Positions 54,836 to 63,212 of a stretch of 64,000 bases of DNA are shown piece by piece. Source of the DNA: an uncultured Collinsella sp. (GTDB lineage: Bacteria; Actinomycetota; Coriobacteriia; Coriobacteriales; Coriobacteriaceae); assembly GCA_934643145.1 (NCBI GenBank), contig CAKUBM010000002.1, positions 84,127 through 148,126 on the forward strand, given 5' to 3'. The position numbers and the translations under genes were made by a program. Positions within the stretch are counted from its first letter, which is position 1, and each line of letters opens with the position of its first letter. The notes beneath the pieces were generated by a model that saw only the letters and a list, made by a program, of their open reading frames with translations, was not told the origin of the DNA and did no database searches.

Positions 54836-57718
54836 CTAAATAAATACGTCGACGAGGATGGGCATAAGGTTGAGCAGGCCAAACACCAGCGCCACGCCCC
54901 ATCCGAGCTTAAAGCAGCTGCGCCAGGTGCTACGGGCGAAGGTGTTGTCGATCAGCACCTCGACAAAATACGTCGCGACCATCACGACCAGGGCGACCAC
55001 CCAGCTCACCGGGTTGTCCCAAACAAAGAACATGCCCACCCACATCAAAAACAGCACGGTCTCGCACCAGTGCATAAGGGTCATCTTGGCCAGCGTGCCG
55101 CCGCTCATCTCGGTGGCGACGCCCTGGACGATCTCCTGATGCGCGTGATGCGAGTACGAAAGATCGAACGGCGACTTGCGCAGCTTGATGGTAAGCACCG
55201 CGAGCAGCGCAAGGAAAATAGGCGCGCTGTACACGATGATGGGGGCCGACTGCCCCGTCACGGCGATGGAATCGAAGCTGTCGGTGGCAAGGTACAGACC
55301 CACGCTCATCAGCAGAACGGCGGGCTCGTAACTCATGACCTGCAGCAACTCACGATCGGCGCCAACCTGGGCAAACGGGCTTTGCGTCGAGGCGGACGCC
55401 AACACCACAAAGATTGCGGCGAGCGTCACCATAAAAGCGCACAGCAGCGTGTTGGAGCCCGACACAAAGATGCCACCGCCCACGACGGTAAAGATGAGCG
55501 CGCACGCCATATAGGTGTCGTCCATGGTGTTTACGCTGGCGGGGGCTTTGCGCAGCAGCTTGGCAACGTCGTAGAAAGGCTGGAGCAAGCGCGGGCCCAC
55601 GCGGCCCTGCATGCGAGCCGAAAGCTTACGGTCAAGACCGTCGATCAGGCCGCCCACAAGCGGCGCCAGCAGGGCAAACACCACGGTGCCAATAAAGATG
55701 CCCACGACGCCCGAACCTTCGAAATACTTGCCGCGCAGCACCGAGGGCGCACTCATGGCAAGCCGCTCGGGCCCAATCCACGCGCAACACAGCAGCGCAA
55801 ACAAGATAATGCTGCAACACACGACGCTACCCGCGGGGCCAATACGCTTCTCGCCAAGGGCGTCCTCCGAGTACCAATTGCGCTTTTCGGCCTTCACCTC
55901 GTGTCCCATCGAGCCGCGGAAATGGCGGTAATTGTCGGTTCCCACGCCCGAAAGATATACGTTTACGTGCGGTTTGTTGCTCACGCGGAATGAAGTCAGC
56001 AGCACCACGGCGATAAACGCCACGATAACCACCATCAGATACATGGAGTCCTTGCCAATAACGTACGGCACGCGGCCAAACACCATAGCCAAGTAAGGCG
56101 ACACCAGACCGCTCGAGATAATCGGGAACGCCACGCAGCACAGAATCAGCAGCGCGGCGATGGTGTTGAGCGCCATCCATTCGGTCTTATGGACATTGAC
56201 CTCGACGTTTTGGGCCGTGGGGTCGACGCCCGAAAGCTTGGCGAGCCACTTACCCCAGAAGAAGAACGTCGCGGCCGAGCCAAAGGCAAGCACCATGATC
56301 ATGAGCACGTTGCCGGTCTGCGCGAACGCCACCAGGGCGCCCCACTTGGACACGAGCATGCCAAACGGGGCAACGAACATGCCCATGATGCCCAGCATCA
56401 TCAGACGCGTCAGGTGCGGCATGCGGCTGAACATACCGTCCATGTCCTCGATATTGCGGCTGCCGATATGATGTTCGGCGGTGCCCACGCACAGGAACAG
56501 CAGCGACTTGGCCACCGTATGGAACAGGATTAGGAAGATGGCCGCCCACACGGCCTCGGGCGCACCGACACCCAAGCAGGCACTGATGAGGCCCAGGTTG
56601 GAAATGGTGGAGTACGCGAGCACGCGTTTGGCGTTGCTCTGCGAGATGGCCATGAGGGCAGCGAGCAAAAACGTGATGGCACCCACACTCGTGACCATAA
56701 AGCCGGTCACGGGATAGATGGCATAGAGCGGGCTCAGCTTGACCATCAGGAACACGCCGGCCTTGACCATGGTGGACGAGTGCAGCAGGGCGCTCGTGGG
56801 AGTGGGGGCAACCATGGCGCCAAGCAGCCAGGTGTGGAACGGCATCTGCGCGGCCTTGGTAAGTGCGGCGAGCGACAGCAGAACGACCGGCATCACCAGC
56901 AGCGCGGATTGCGCGGTTCCGGCGCCGGAAAGCTCGATCATGCCCGAGATGGTCAGAGGCATGCCGTTAACGTGCAGGTACATGAGTCCGGCCAAAAACG
57001 CGATGCCGCCCAGCATGTTGAGGATGATCTGGGTGAAAGCGTTTTTAATGGCCTCGGGCGTGCGCGTGTAGCCAATCATGAGGAACGAGCACACGGTGGT
57101 GATTTCCCAGCCGCAGAACAGCCACTCAAGGTTGTCGCTCGTCACGATGACGAACATGGCCGAGAGGAACAGGAACATAAGCGCCAGGAACTGCGGGCGT
57201 CGGTCGGGCGCCGCCTGCCCGCGCAGCGCTGCCTCGTGCTCGTCGTGGGCCTGGAAGTCCTTCATGTAGCCCAGGGCGTACACGCAGATAAGGCTGCCGA
57301 CAATGCCGACGGCAAGCACCATGATCACACTCATGTAATCCAGGTAGAGCGGCGTGGCGGTGACAACCTCGGCCGCGGGCAGCGTCATGGCAGCGAAGGC
57401 AACCGAACCCACCAGCTGCACCACGCCGAGCACCGTGGTGAGCGTGCTCTTATATTTACGCGCGTTGTACAGGATGATGGCGCACAGGATGACATCGATG
57501 ACGGAGCTGATGATCGAGAGCACGTGAGAGGCGCCCGGCGCGACCTCAAAGCTCTGCGGACCCGTGCCAAAAAACATGACGGCGACTACAACTGTCACCG
57601 CCATAATGATGCCGGAGCCTATGAGCCCCACCGCATCGCGGGCGCGGTCACCGCGTGCGAGCAGCATGCCCAGCGCCGGTACCAGCGGAAACAGGGTAAG
57701 GAAATACAGTAGCGTCAT
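54836..57718 (-). CDS. Fused Ech membrane subunit: EchA (NuoL-like) joined to EchB (NuoH-like)
   Basis: 960 residues. Residues 1 to ~620 are an antiporter-like ion-pumping subunit (LEWLFCGWEITTVCSFLMIG; AAQMPFHTWLLGAMVAPTPT; AYSTISNLGLI) with about fourteen membrane segments. A hydrophilic linker follows (~575-640, GTDNYRHFRGSMGHEVKAEK). Residues ~645-960 are a NuoH/EchB-type subunit (SARMQGRVGPRLLQPFYDVA; VGADRELLQVMSYEPAVLL; SPFDLSYSHHAHQEIVQG). In described Ech enzymes these are two genes; here one frame covers both with no internal stop or frameshift. It would couple ferredoxin-driven hydrogen formation to proton or sodium export. Confidence 0.9.
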   Translation of the reverse strand: MTLLYFLTLFPLVPALGMLLARGDRARDAVGLIGSGIIMAVTVVVAVMFFGTGPQSFEVAPGASHVLSIISSVIDVILCAIILYNARKYKSTLTTVLGVVQLVGSVAFAAMTLPAAEVVTATPLYLDYMSVIMVLAVGIVGSLICVYALGYMKDFQAHDEHEAALRGQAAPDRRPQFLALMFLFLSAMFVIVTSDNLEWLFCGWEITTVCSFLMIGYTRTPEAIKNAFTQIILNMLGGIAFLAGLMYLHVNGMPLTISGMIELSGAGTAQSALLVMPVVLLSLAALTKAAQMPFHTWLLGAMVAPTPTSALLHSSTMVKAGVFLMVKLSPLYAIYPVTGFMVTSVGAITFLLAALMAISQSNAKRVLAYSTISNLGLISACLGVGAPEAVWAAIFLILFHTVAKSLLFLCVGTAEHHIGSRNIEDMDGMFSRMPHLTRLMMLGIMGMFVAPFGMLVSKWGALVAFAQTGNVLMIMVLAFGSAATFFFWGKWLAKLSGVDPTAQNVEVNVHKTEWMALNTIAALLILCCVAFPIISSGLVSPYLAMVFGRVPYVIGKDSMYLMVVIVAFIAVVLLTSFRVSNKPHVNVYLSGVGTDNYRHFRGSMGHEVKAEKRNWYSEDALGEKRIGPAGSVVCCSIILFALLCCAWIGPERLAMSAPSVLRGKYFEGSGVVGIFIGTVVFALLAPLVGGLIDGLDRKLSARMQGRVGPRLLQPFYDVAKLLRKAPASVNTMDDTYMACALIFTVVGGGIFVSGSNTLLCAFMVTLAAIFVVLASASTQSPFAQVGADRELLQVMSYEPAVLLMSVGLYLATDSFDSIAVTGQSAPIIVYSAPIFLALLAVLTIKLRKSPFDLSYSHHAHQEIVQGVATEMSGGTLAKMTLMHWCETVLFLMWVGMFFVWDNPVSWVVALVVMVATYFVEVLIDNTFARSTWRSCFKLGWGVALVFGLLNLMPILVDVFI

Positions 57719-57974
57719 ACCATCACTCCCCCATGCAAAAACGCTGCAATTGTTTAACGTTATAGCTCAATTGAGGAGTAGCGGCGGCGGGTTTTCGGTC
57801 AACTGGGGAGTTTTAGGCATACGGGGTAAGGATACGTCCGCTTTGGAGCAGAGAGGCGACGCTCCCCCTATCGCAGCGGCGGGCGCACGGGCCACTGCGC
57901 GCGGTTTATTAACCACTTTGGAGGATGTTCCAGTAGGCTCACGACGGTCCAAAAAGTTGGCGCGGCAAGAAAAA
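57719..57974. other. Promoter region of the Ech operon
   Basis: There is no gene. It contains the palindrome CTCAATTGAG (57766-57775) and AACTGGGGAGTTTTA (57801-57815), whose complement resembles the CTCCCCAGTT repeats at 62888-62915. No firm promoter call. Confidence 0.4.
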
Positions 57975-57992
57975 TGCGCCCCTGTGGGCGCA
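57970..57992 (-). terminator. Terminator of the orphan HTH gene
   Basis: TGCGCCC/GGGCGCA hairpin followed by TTTTTC on the minus strand, 13 bases after the stop. Confidence 0.75.
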
Positions 57993-58004
57993 CCGTCCCG
58001 TTCG

Positions 58005-58400
58005 CTATTCCGCCTTTTTAACGCGCGGCTTGCGGCCACGCGGCTTGTCGACCAGCGCGGACTCACCGCCCTCGCGGTACTGGCGGCACCAAGCCTTGAC
58101 CGAAGACTCGCTGGGAATCTTGTGCTTGATCATGGCCTCGCGAACCGTTAAGCCGTTTTCCAAGCGGTCCTTGACCACGGCGAGCTTAACTTCGTACGAA
58201 TAGGTGTGATGATGCGAACCGGCGTTGAGAACGGCGTCGGCACCGCCTACGGCATACGCGCGGGCCCACTGACGAGCCGTGGCCTGGGGAATGCCAAGCT
58301 CCGCGGCGAGGGCGCGATGGCCGACCCCCTCTTGGAGGATCTCGACGGCGCGCTGCCTAACCTCGGGCGCATGCGTGCGAGTCCTAGTTGCTTCCGACAT
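58005..58400 (-). CDS. HTH protein resembling IS3-type transposase OrfA
   Basis: 131 residues with two helix-turn-helix units. The first is EVRQRAVEILQEGVGHRALA; the second, VVKDRLENGLTVREAMIKHK, is followed by SVKAWCRQYREGGESAL. It ends in a basic GRKPRVKKAE tail. This is the layout of IS3/IS150 OrfA. No OrfB reading frame, frameshift signal or terminal inverted repeats are seen, and it has its own terminator. It is either a remnant or a domesticated DNA-binding protein. The ATG at 58400 is preferred. Confidence 0.7.
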   Translation of the reverse strand: MSEATRTRTHAPEVRQRAVEILQEGVGHRALAAELGIPQATARQWARAYAVGGADAVLNAGSHHHTYSYEVKLAVVKDRLENGLTVREAMIKHKIPSESSVKAWCRQYREGGESALVDKPRGRKPRVKKAE

Positions 58401-58849
58401 ACCTGCCACTTCTTAGCCTTAACCGTTAATCTGCTTTCTTACGTGCAAGTTAGATAGTAGCATTTTACTGTTTGCTCAAAGCAGTTAATTAAAATAGACG
58501 CGGTGTTATCTGGGCATTTGGCACCAATTTACGACATTTCTTTATCGATTATTTACGCTGGTAGCTGACTCGCAGCTAATCGTCATTCGCTTGTCAACAA
58601 AATTGACATCTCTTCATGTCCTTTGGCATAGAGGATATAGTTATTAACCCCTCCCCCAATAATTTTGAGTGATCGGCAAGGCAGCAGACGTCCTTACTCC
58701 TCATGATTACCGCGCATTGCCATCCACCGGAGCAAAACAAAAAGGGCGGGGCCTGCTGCGCTTGCAGGCCCCGCACCGGTTGACACCCGACGGGACACAG
58801 CCGGGCGAGGCGGATCCGTGCTACCGCCCCGCCTAGCCGCGATGTTCAA
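58401..58849. other. AT-rich intergenic region
   Basis: There is no gene. The part 58440-58680 is much richer in AT than its surroundings. It carries a symmetrical TGTCAA-CAAAA-TTGACA at 58592-58608, whose right half reads as a -35 hexamer in the plus direction. The flavoenzyme terminator is at 58746-58774. Confidence 0.5.
58740..58774 (-). terminator. Terminator of the Fe-S flavoenzyme gene
   Basis: GCGGGGCCTGC and its exact complement form an 11-bp stem. On the minus strand it is followed by CCTTTTTGTTTTG. Confidence 0.8.
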
Positions 58850-60880
58850 CTACAGCTCGTTGGCCGCGTGATACGCCGTGCGAATGGCGCTCGCGATGTC
58901 GGCGGTGCGCTCGCCCGAGCAGTCGCCCACGCAAGTCACGGGCACCGTCACGCCGTCCAGGTCAAACGCGTTGGCCTTGGAGCCCACGGCCATCACCACG
59001 TAATCGCAGGCAATCTTCACCGGCTCCTCGGCGCCGTCCTCGGTAGTGCGCACGGCATCCACGCCCTCGCCGGTAATGGCGGTCAGGCGGGTCTTCACGT
59101 GCTGCTCCACGTTGTGCTCGGCAAAGTCGCTCATGATCAGCGGCAGAATGGTCTCGGACTCGCCTGCGGCAATCTTGTCGAGCATTTCCACGATCGCCAC
59201 CTCGCAGCCGTGCTGCAGCAGGTACTCGGCAGTCTCGGTGCCCACCAAGCCACCGCCAATGACGGCAACGCGCCCGCTAAGCTCCACCTTGCCCGCCAGC
59301 ACATCCCAGCTCGAGACGACCTTCTCCGAGTCGGCGCCCGGAACGGGGATGACCACGTCGTGCGCGCCCACGGCTACAATCGCGGCGTCGGCGGCGTTGA
59401 GGTCCTCAGCGGTAGCGGCATGGTTGAGCTCAACCTTCACGCCCAGGCCGGGCAGAATCTTCTCGTAATACTCGACCGAGCGCATGATCTCGTCCTTGCG
59501 CGGAGGCGCGGCAGCCAGCACAATCTGGCCGCCCAGATGATCGCTCGCCTCGTAGACGGTCACGTCGTAGCCGCGCTTGGCCGCCACGCGCGCGGCCTCA
59601 AGGCCGGCGATGCCGCCGCCCACCACGGCAATCTTCTTGTCGCCCTCGCCCGGCTTAATGGCGATGGTCGCCTCGTCACCGTTCTCGGCATTGAGCACGC
59701 ACGAGATGTACTTGCGGTTTTGAATCGCGTCGACGCAGCCCTTGTTGCAGTTGAGGCACTCGCGGATGGGCTCGCCGGTCGCGGCCTTCAGCGCAATATC
59801 GGGGTCGCACATGAGCGAGCGGCCGTACGCGATGATGTCGGCCGCGCCGTCTTCCAGGATCTTCTCGCCGGCCTCGACCGAAACCACGCGGCCGACGGTT
59901 GCCACCGGCACGGAGACCAGGGCCTTGACGCGCTCTGCCACGGGCAGCGTCCAGTTGTAGGGCATGGCGCCCATGGGCGGAATGGTGTCGCCCATGCTGC
60001 CGGTGTGGTTTGCCTGCGCCACTTGGATCATGTCGATGCCCGCGCCCTCGAGCAGCTTGGCAAACTCACAGGCCTCGTCGGGCTGCAGGCCGCCCTTGCC
60101 GCGCGGCGTGCCGTCGGGATTCTCCATGATCACGGGGAGCTTGTACTCCACCATCAGCTGCGGCGCGGCCTCCTTAATGGCGGCGACGACCTCCAGCGCG
60201 TAGCGAACGCGGTTCTCGAACGAGCCGCCGTACTCGTCGGTGCGCTTGTTGAGGATGGCCGAGCACAGCGAACCCACCAGGCGGTCGCCGTGAACCTCGA
60301 TGGCGTCGATCCCGGCCTGCTGCGCGCGAGCGGCCGAGGCAGCGATGGCCTCCTTGATCTGGGTGAGCTGCTCCACGCTAGCCTCGTTCACAAAGTGCTG
60401 CATATCGTGGTGCAACTTGGCGTAGGCCTGCTTGCGGATCTCGTTGGACTCGGCCATCTTGGCGGCGAAGGTTTCCTCGTCGCCGGCGGCCTTGGCCTCC
60501 TGCGCGGCCTTGGCGGCGGCCATGGAACCCATGACCATGCGGCCGACGCCGGGCACGTCGTACTCGGGGTGGAACAGCTGCAGCGCGACCTTGGCGCCGT
60601 GCTTGTGGACGGTGTCGGCCAGCGCCTTAAACGTGGGGATCTGGGCGTCGGTCGCCAGCTTGGGCGTGGGGCTCGCGGTCATGACGGGAGCGACGTCGCC
60701 GATGACGATGTAGCTCACGCCGCCACGGGCCAGGCGCTCGTAAAAAGCCAGGCTGCGCTCGCCGATGGAGCCGTCGCGCTCCTCGTAGCCGGTGGTCAGC
60801 GGCGGGAACATAATGCGGTTCTTGAGCTCAAGGGGGCCAACCGTAATGGGCTGGAGCAGCTTGGATGCAGGTGCGGTCAT
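58850..60880 (-). CDS. Fe-S flavoenzyme of the 2,4-dienoyl-CoA reductase / enoate reductase family
   Basis: 676 residues in three parts. An N-terminal FMN-binding old-yellow-enzyme barrel (LKNRIMFPPLTTGYEERDGS; LNKRTDEYGGSFENRVRYAL) is followed by a [4Fe-4S] site (CLNCNKGC with a fourth Cys eleven residues on). Then comes an FAD/NAD(P)H domain (VVGGGIAGLEAARVAAKRGY; VIGGGLVGTETAEYLL). The FadH-type catalytic loop HGAHGYL is replaced by HGDRLVGS, lacking the proton-donating Tyr. Likely NAD(P)H-dependent reduction of an activated double bond in an anaerobe; the substrate is open. The ATG at 60880 has better spacing to GAGAGG than the one at 60886. Confidence 0.88.
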   Translation of the reverse strand: MTAPASKLLQPITVGPLELKNRIMFPPLTTGYEERDGSIGERSLAFYERLARGGVSYIVIGDVAPVMTASPTPKLATDAQIPTFKALADTVHKHGAKVALQLFHPEYDVPGVGRMVMGSMAAAKAAQEAKAAGDEETFAAKMAESNEIRKQAYAKLHHDMQHFVNEASVEQLTQIKEAIAASAARAQQAGIDAIEVHGDRLVGSLCSAILNKRTDEYGGSFENRVRYALEVVAAIKEAAPQLMVEYKLPVIMENPDGTPRGKGGLQPDEACEFAKLLEGAGIDMIQVAQANHTGSMGDTIPPMGAMPYNWTLPVAERVKALVSVPVATVGRVVSVEAGEKILEDGAADIIAYGRSLMCDPDIALKAATGEPIRECLNCNKGCVDAIQNRKYISCVLNAENGDEATIAIKPGEGDKKIAVVGGGIAGLEAARVAAKRGYDVTVYEASDHLGGQIVLAAAPPRKDEIMRSVEYYEKILPGLGVKVELNHAATAEDLNAADAAIVAVGAHDVVIPVPGADSEKVVSSWDVLAGKVELSGRVAVIGGGLVGTETAEYLLQHGCEVAIVEMLDKIAAGESETILPLIMSDFAEHNVEQHVKTRLTAITGEGVDAVRTTEDGAEEPVKIACDYVVMAVGSKANAFDLDGVTVPVTCVGDCSGERTADIASAIRTAYHAANEL

Positions 60881-61023
60881 GGACATTCCTCTCTTGTAGG
60901 CGCGGCGGCGATGGTGCCGCGTAGTTGTCTAGAGGATATGGCATGGGGGTACGGGCCCGCAGCTGAAATCGGCGGATAGCAGGTGGCGGCAGGTGGATGG
61001 GGGGCGGGGCCGGCCACCGGTTC

Positions 61024-61161
61024 GTCTCGATCTGTAACAACTACTCGGCAAAATCCGTCCCTCGTGTTACAGATTTAGACAAACACGACCCAACCCACCG
61101 GTATATCTCGATCTGTAACAGCTAGCCGCCCAAATCGGGTCCACCTGTTACAGATCGAGAT
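61024..61161. repeat. Two-copy array of 57-bp palindromic element
   Basis: Copies lie at 61024-61080 and 61105-61161, with a 24-bp spacer and 81-bp period. Their centres contain CGG/CCG and CCC/GGG stems. The centre of the first is nearly the same as in the copy at 63294, and that of the second matches the copy at 63375. Confidence 0.85.
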
Positions 61162-61270
61162 GCCTGCTTGAAAGATTGAGAACGGGGCCGAGAGGCACGA
61201 AACGGGTTCATGACACCATTTCCGCGTTGACAGCCGCATCTCGACAACCAAAATGTGGCCCGTCCCCGCC

Positions 61271-61343
61271 ATTCCGGACATTTCGTCCTAGTCCCGGACA
61301 TTTTTAACCTCTTTCCGGACATTGTCGGTAAATGTCCGGAAAG
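61271..61343. promoter_or_regulatory. Compound TTCCGGACA palindrome, copy a
   Basis: ATTCCGGACATTT (61271) and GTCCCGGACATTTTT (61291) lead at ~20-bp steps to the perfect 13+7+13 palindrome CTTTCCGGACATT...AATGTCCGGAAAG (61311-61343). It is one of three copies around the AlbA_2 gene and sits directly after its stop codon. Confidence 0.65.
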
Positions 61344-61363
61344 GGAGCCGTCATGTCCTTCCC

Positions 61364-62758
61364 CTACTTCACCCTGACAAACTTTCTTGCACGCGTCTCT
61401 CCGGTCCCCAGGAGTTCCCCAGCGTCGACCATGTCGGAGATATGCCTTCGTACCGTCCTCTCGGTAACGTTCGCGATATTCGCCACCGCCGCTACCGTTA
61501 CGTACCCGTAAGACTCCAGCATGCGTTCAATAACCCAATCGACATCGAGCTTCTGAATCGTCTCCTGGCTCGACGCTACGGGGACGCGCGCATCAAACAC
61601 ATCGCCCTCAACGAGCTCAGGTTGACCGCCGCCATACGCCCACGAGTACTTGAACATATTTCTCGTACCACTTCCCAACGATTCTGCCCTACCGATATTG
61701 CTAAAGAACTCAGCAATGATGGGATTTTTAGGCAGCGGGTTGAAATGGCTTGGCGACAACTCACCGATAAATCGCGGTCGACTCGCGTTCTCAGTATGGA
61801 TGCCCTCGGCATCGATAATCATTTTTGCTGGGTAAGGATTAGCGTACTCGCGATGAATAAGCGTATTAGCGATGAGCTCACGCGAAATGACGTCCCTCAG
61901 GCTAATCGATTGCGTCCCCTCAAGAAAGAACTTGTCAGGCAGATGCTTCTGAGCGAACTCCAGGAGAATATCGTATGCCTCGATAAGATTAGTCTTCACG
62001 ACAATACGATCGTCATAGCGGTCCACATCATCACGCTGGACATATGCGTCAGTTTTGTAAGACGGAGCGATACTTGAAATCACATTGTCTTTGCCAAGCA
62101 AAAGGGCGGCTGCAAATGTGTAACCCTCAATACCCGTCTCGTAGTCTTTGAGATATAGATTTGCGCTTCGGAGTAGATCTTCATCGTTCATCTCTGCCCA
62201 CGGATGATTGGCACGTCTCGCCGTCGCCATCTTCCTAACCCGTTCGAGCAAATCGAGACGTAAGTCGCCCAACTCAAGATAGGGATAGACCCTCCGCTCG
62301 GTATAGTAATCCTGCTTACGGATATACATTGCCGCAAGCTGGGTATCAGTTGTCACCTTCCGATCCGTATCAGCGATTCTGTCATACGCCACACCTTTCA
62401 ATTTGTGAACGATGGCGCCAACGACCACCCAGATGCGTAAAACCAGTCGATCCCCGTATTCAACTCTCTCGAGCTCGATAGAGGGCGGAGCATTGAAGAA
62501 ATGGGGGTCATTCAGGCGATTCGCTATATTGCGCTCTATTTCGACAACATGAGCAGGATCGACTCCGATAACCTCAGGCTTTCCCGTGCCGGATTTTTCA
62601 GCATCGACAATCCCAAGTAGGATATTGCCTCCTTGTCGATTTGCAAAAGAGCAGATTGTTTCGAACGTATCGATTTCCGGAAGGTTGCCGCAACGCTTAA
62701 ACTCAATGGAAATGCCCTCTCCTTGGGCGAGGATTCCCCTAATGTCGTCTGAGGTCAT
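61364..62758 (-). CDS. Schlafen AlbA_2 / HATPase_4 regulator with C-terminal winged helix
   Basis: 464 residues, COG2865-like. The N-terminal AlbA_2 domain (GISIEFKRCGNLPEIDTFET; SFANRQGGNILLGIVD) is followed by a GHKL-type ATP-binding segment (SRELIANTLIHREYANPYPA; RAESLGSGTRNMF) and a C-terminal wHTH (VAAVANIANVTERTVRRHIS). Such proteins are putative ATP-dependent regulators. The open frame continues to 62833 through the operator palindromes, but AAAGG before the ATG at 62758 marks the start. Composition looks AT-richer than the neighbours. The gene lies between arrays of 57-bp elements and next to tRNA-fMet, so it is a likely acquired island. Confidence 0.8.
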   Translation of the reverse strand: MTSDDIRGILAQGEGISIEFKRCGNLPEIDTFETICSFANRQGGNILLGIVDAEKSGTGKPEVIGVDPAHVVEIERNIANRLNDPHFFNAPPSIELERVEYGDRLVLRIWVVVGAIVHKLKGVAYDRIADTDRKVTTDTQLAAMYIRKQDYYTERRVYPYLELGDLRLDLLERVRKMATARRANHPWAEMNDEDLLRSANLYLKDYETGIEGYTFAAALLLGKDNVISSIAPSYKTDAYVQRDDVDRYDDRIVVKTNLIEAYDILLEFAQKHLPDKFFLEGTQSISLRDVISRELIANTLIHREYANPYPAKMIIDAEGIHTENASRPRFIGELSPSHFNPLPKNPIIAEFFSNIGRAESLGSGTRNMFKYSWAYGGGQPELVEGDVFDARVPVASSQETIQKLDVDWVIERMLESYGYVTVAAVANIANVTERTVRRHISDMVDAGELLGTGETRARKFVRVK

Positions 62759-62782
62759 ACATTTGCCTTTCAGTCTCACTCT

Positions 62783-62856
62783 TTTAGGACATTTTAAGCG
62801 GTATTCGGACATTTTTAGCCCATTTCCGGACATTGTCCGCGACTGTCCGGAAATGA
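62783..62856. promoter_or_regulatory. Compound TTCCGGACA palindrome, copy b (AlbA_2 promoter)
   Basis: Two single boxes (TTTTAGGACATTTTA at 62783, TATTCGGACATTTTTAG at 62802) precede the palindrome CATTTCCGGACA...TGTCCGGAAATG (62822-62856). It covers the region immediately upstream of the AlbA_2 start, where a promoter and operator are expected. Confidence 0.65.
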
Positions 62857-62887
62857 CCGCCGTGTCCGAAATGAGACTTGACCGATG

Positions 62888-62915
62888 AAAGTTCCCCAGT
62901 AAAAGCTCCCCAGTT
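62888..62915. repeat. AGTTCCCCAGT repeat pair
   Basis: AAAGTTCCCCAGT and AAAGCTCCCCAGTT lie side by side about 32 bp beyond operator copy b. The larger cluster at 63094-63160 holds the same place relative to copy c. Confidence 0.65.
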
Positions 62916-62995
62916 CTTACCTTGCCGGTGTACTTGGGGGTACGGACAGAATGTTGAACCGCAACCGAGCAAACCGAGTGTGGGATAACTCGGTA

Positions 62996-63047
62996 ATTCC
63001 GGACATTTTTAGCCTATTTCCGGACATTGTCCGTGAATGTCCGGAAA
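62996..63047. promoter_or_regulatory. Compound TTCCGGACA palindrome, copy c
   Basis: ATTCCGGACATTTTTAGCC (62996) leads at a 20-bp step to TTTCCGGACATT...AATGTCCGGAAA (63017-63047). It repeats copy b almost base for base and is followed by a similar GTGTCCGGA...ACTTGACC segment, so copies b and c look like a tandem duplication of ~190 bp. Confidence 0.65.
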
Positions 63048-63093
63048 GGGGCCACCGTGTCCGGATCAAACTTGACCAAGGGCGGCCCCATGG

Positions 63094-63160
63094 TTCCCCA
63101 GTAAAGTTCCCTAGTTCCGCAGTAAAGTTCCCTAGTCCCCTAGTAAAGTTCCCTAGTTTG
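63094..63160. repeat. 21-bp tandem repeat
   Basis: Units beginning TTCCCTAGT and ending AGTAAAG lie at 63107-63127 and 63128-63148, with partial units on both sides (63094-63106, 63149-63160). No ORF crosses them. Iteron-like spacing of two helical turns suggests a protein-binding array. Confidence 0.75.
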
Positions 63161-63212
63161 CACCTTATTGGCTTGTGTCAGATTGGGCATGCAGGGCCCG
63201 CTCTGGCCAAAT

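Larger units (their letters stand above)
60881..61363. other. Intergenic region with palindromic arrays and operator copy
   Basis: There is no gene. 60881-61023 shows only the flavoenzyme promoter region. It is followed by two 57-bp elements (61024-61161) and a TTCCGGACA compound palindrome (61271-61343) just beyond the AlbA_2 stop. Confidence 0.6.

Noticed and set aside
52083..57718. Respiratory complex I or formate hydrogenlyase
   Set aside because: EchE keeps all four NiFe-site Cys, so it is a hydrogenase and not NuoD. No formate dehydrogenase, NuoE/F/G or further antiporter genes occur in the window, and the gene order is that of Ech.
58005..58400. Complete IS3-family insertion sequence
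   Set aside because: No OrfB frame, terminal inverted repeats or target duplication could be found around it.
58850..60880. Bile-acid 7-dehydroxylation enzyme BaiCD or BaiH
   Set aside because: It shares only the common architecture; no other bai genes are present, so the substrate cannot be claimed.
61322..62077. 251-residue plus-strand ORF
   Set aside because: It lies antisense to the AlbA_2 gene, whose three domains are clear, and begins inside the operator palindrome.
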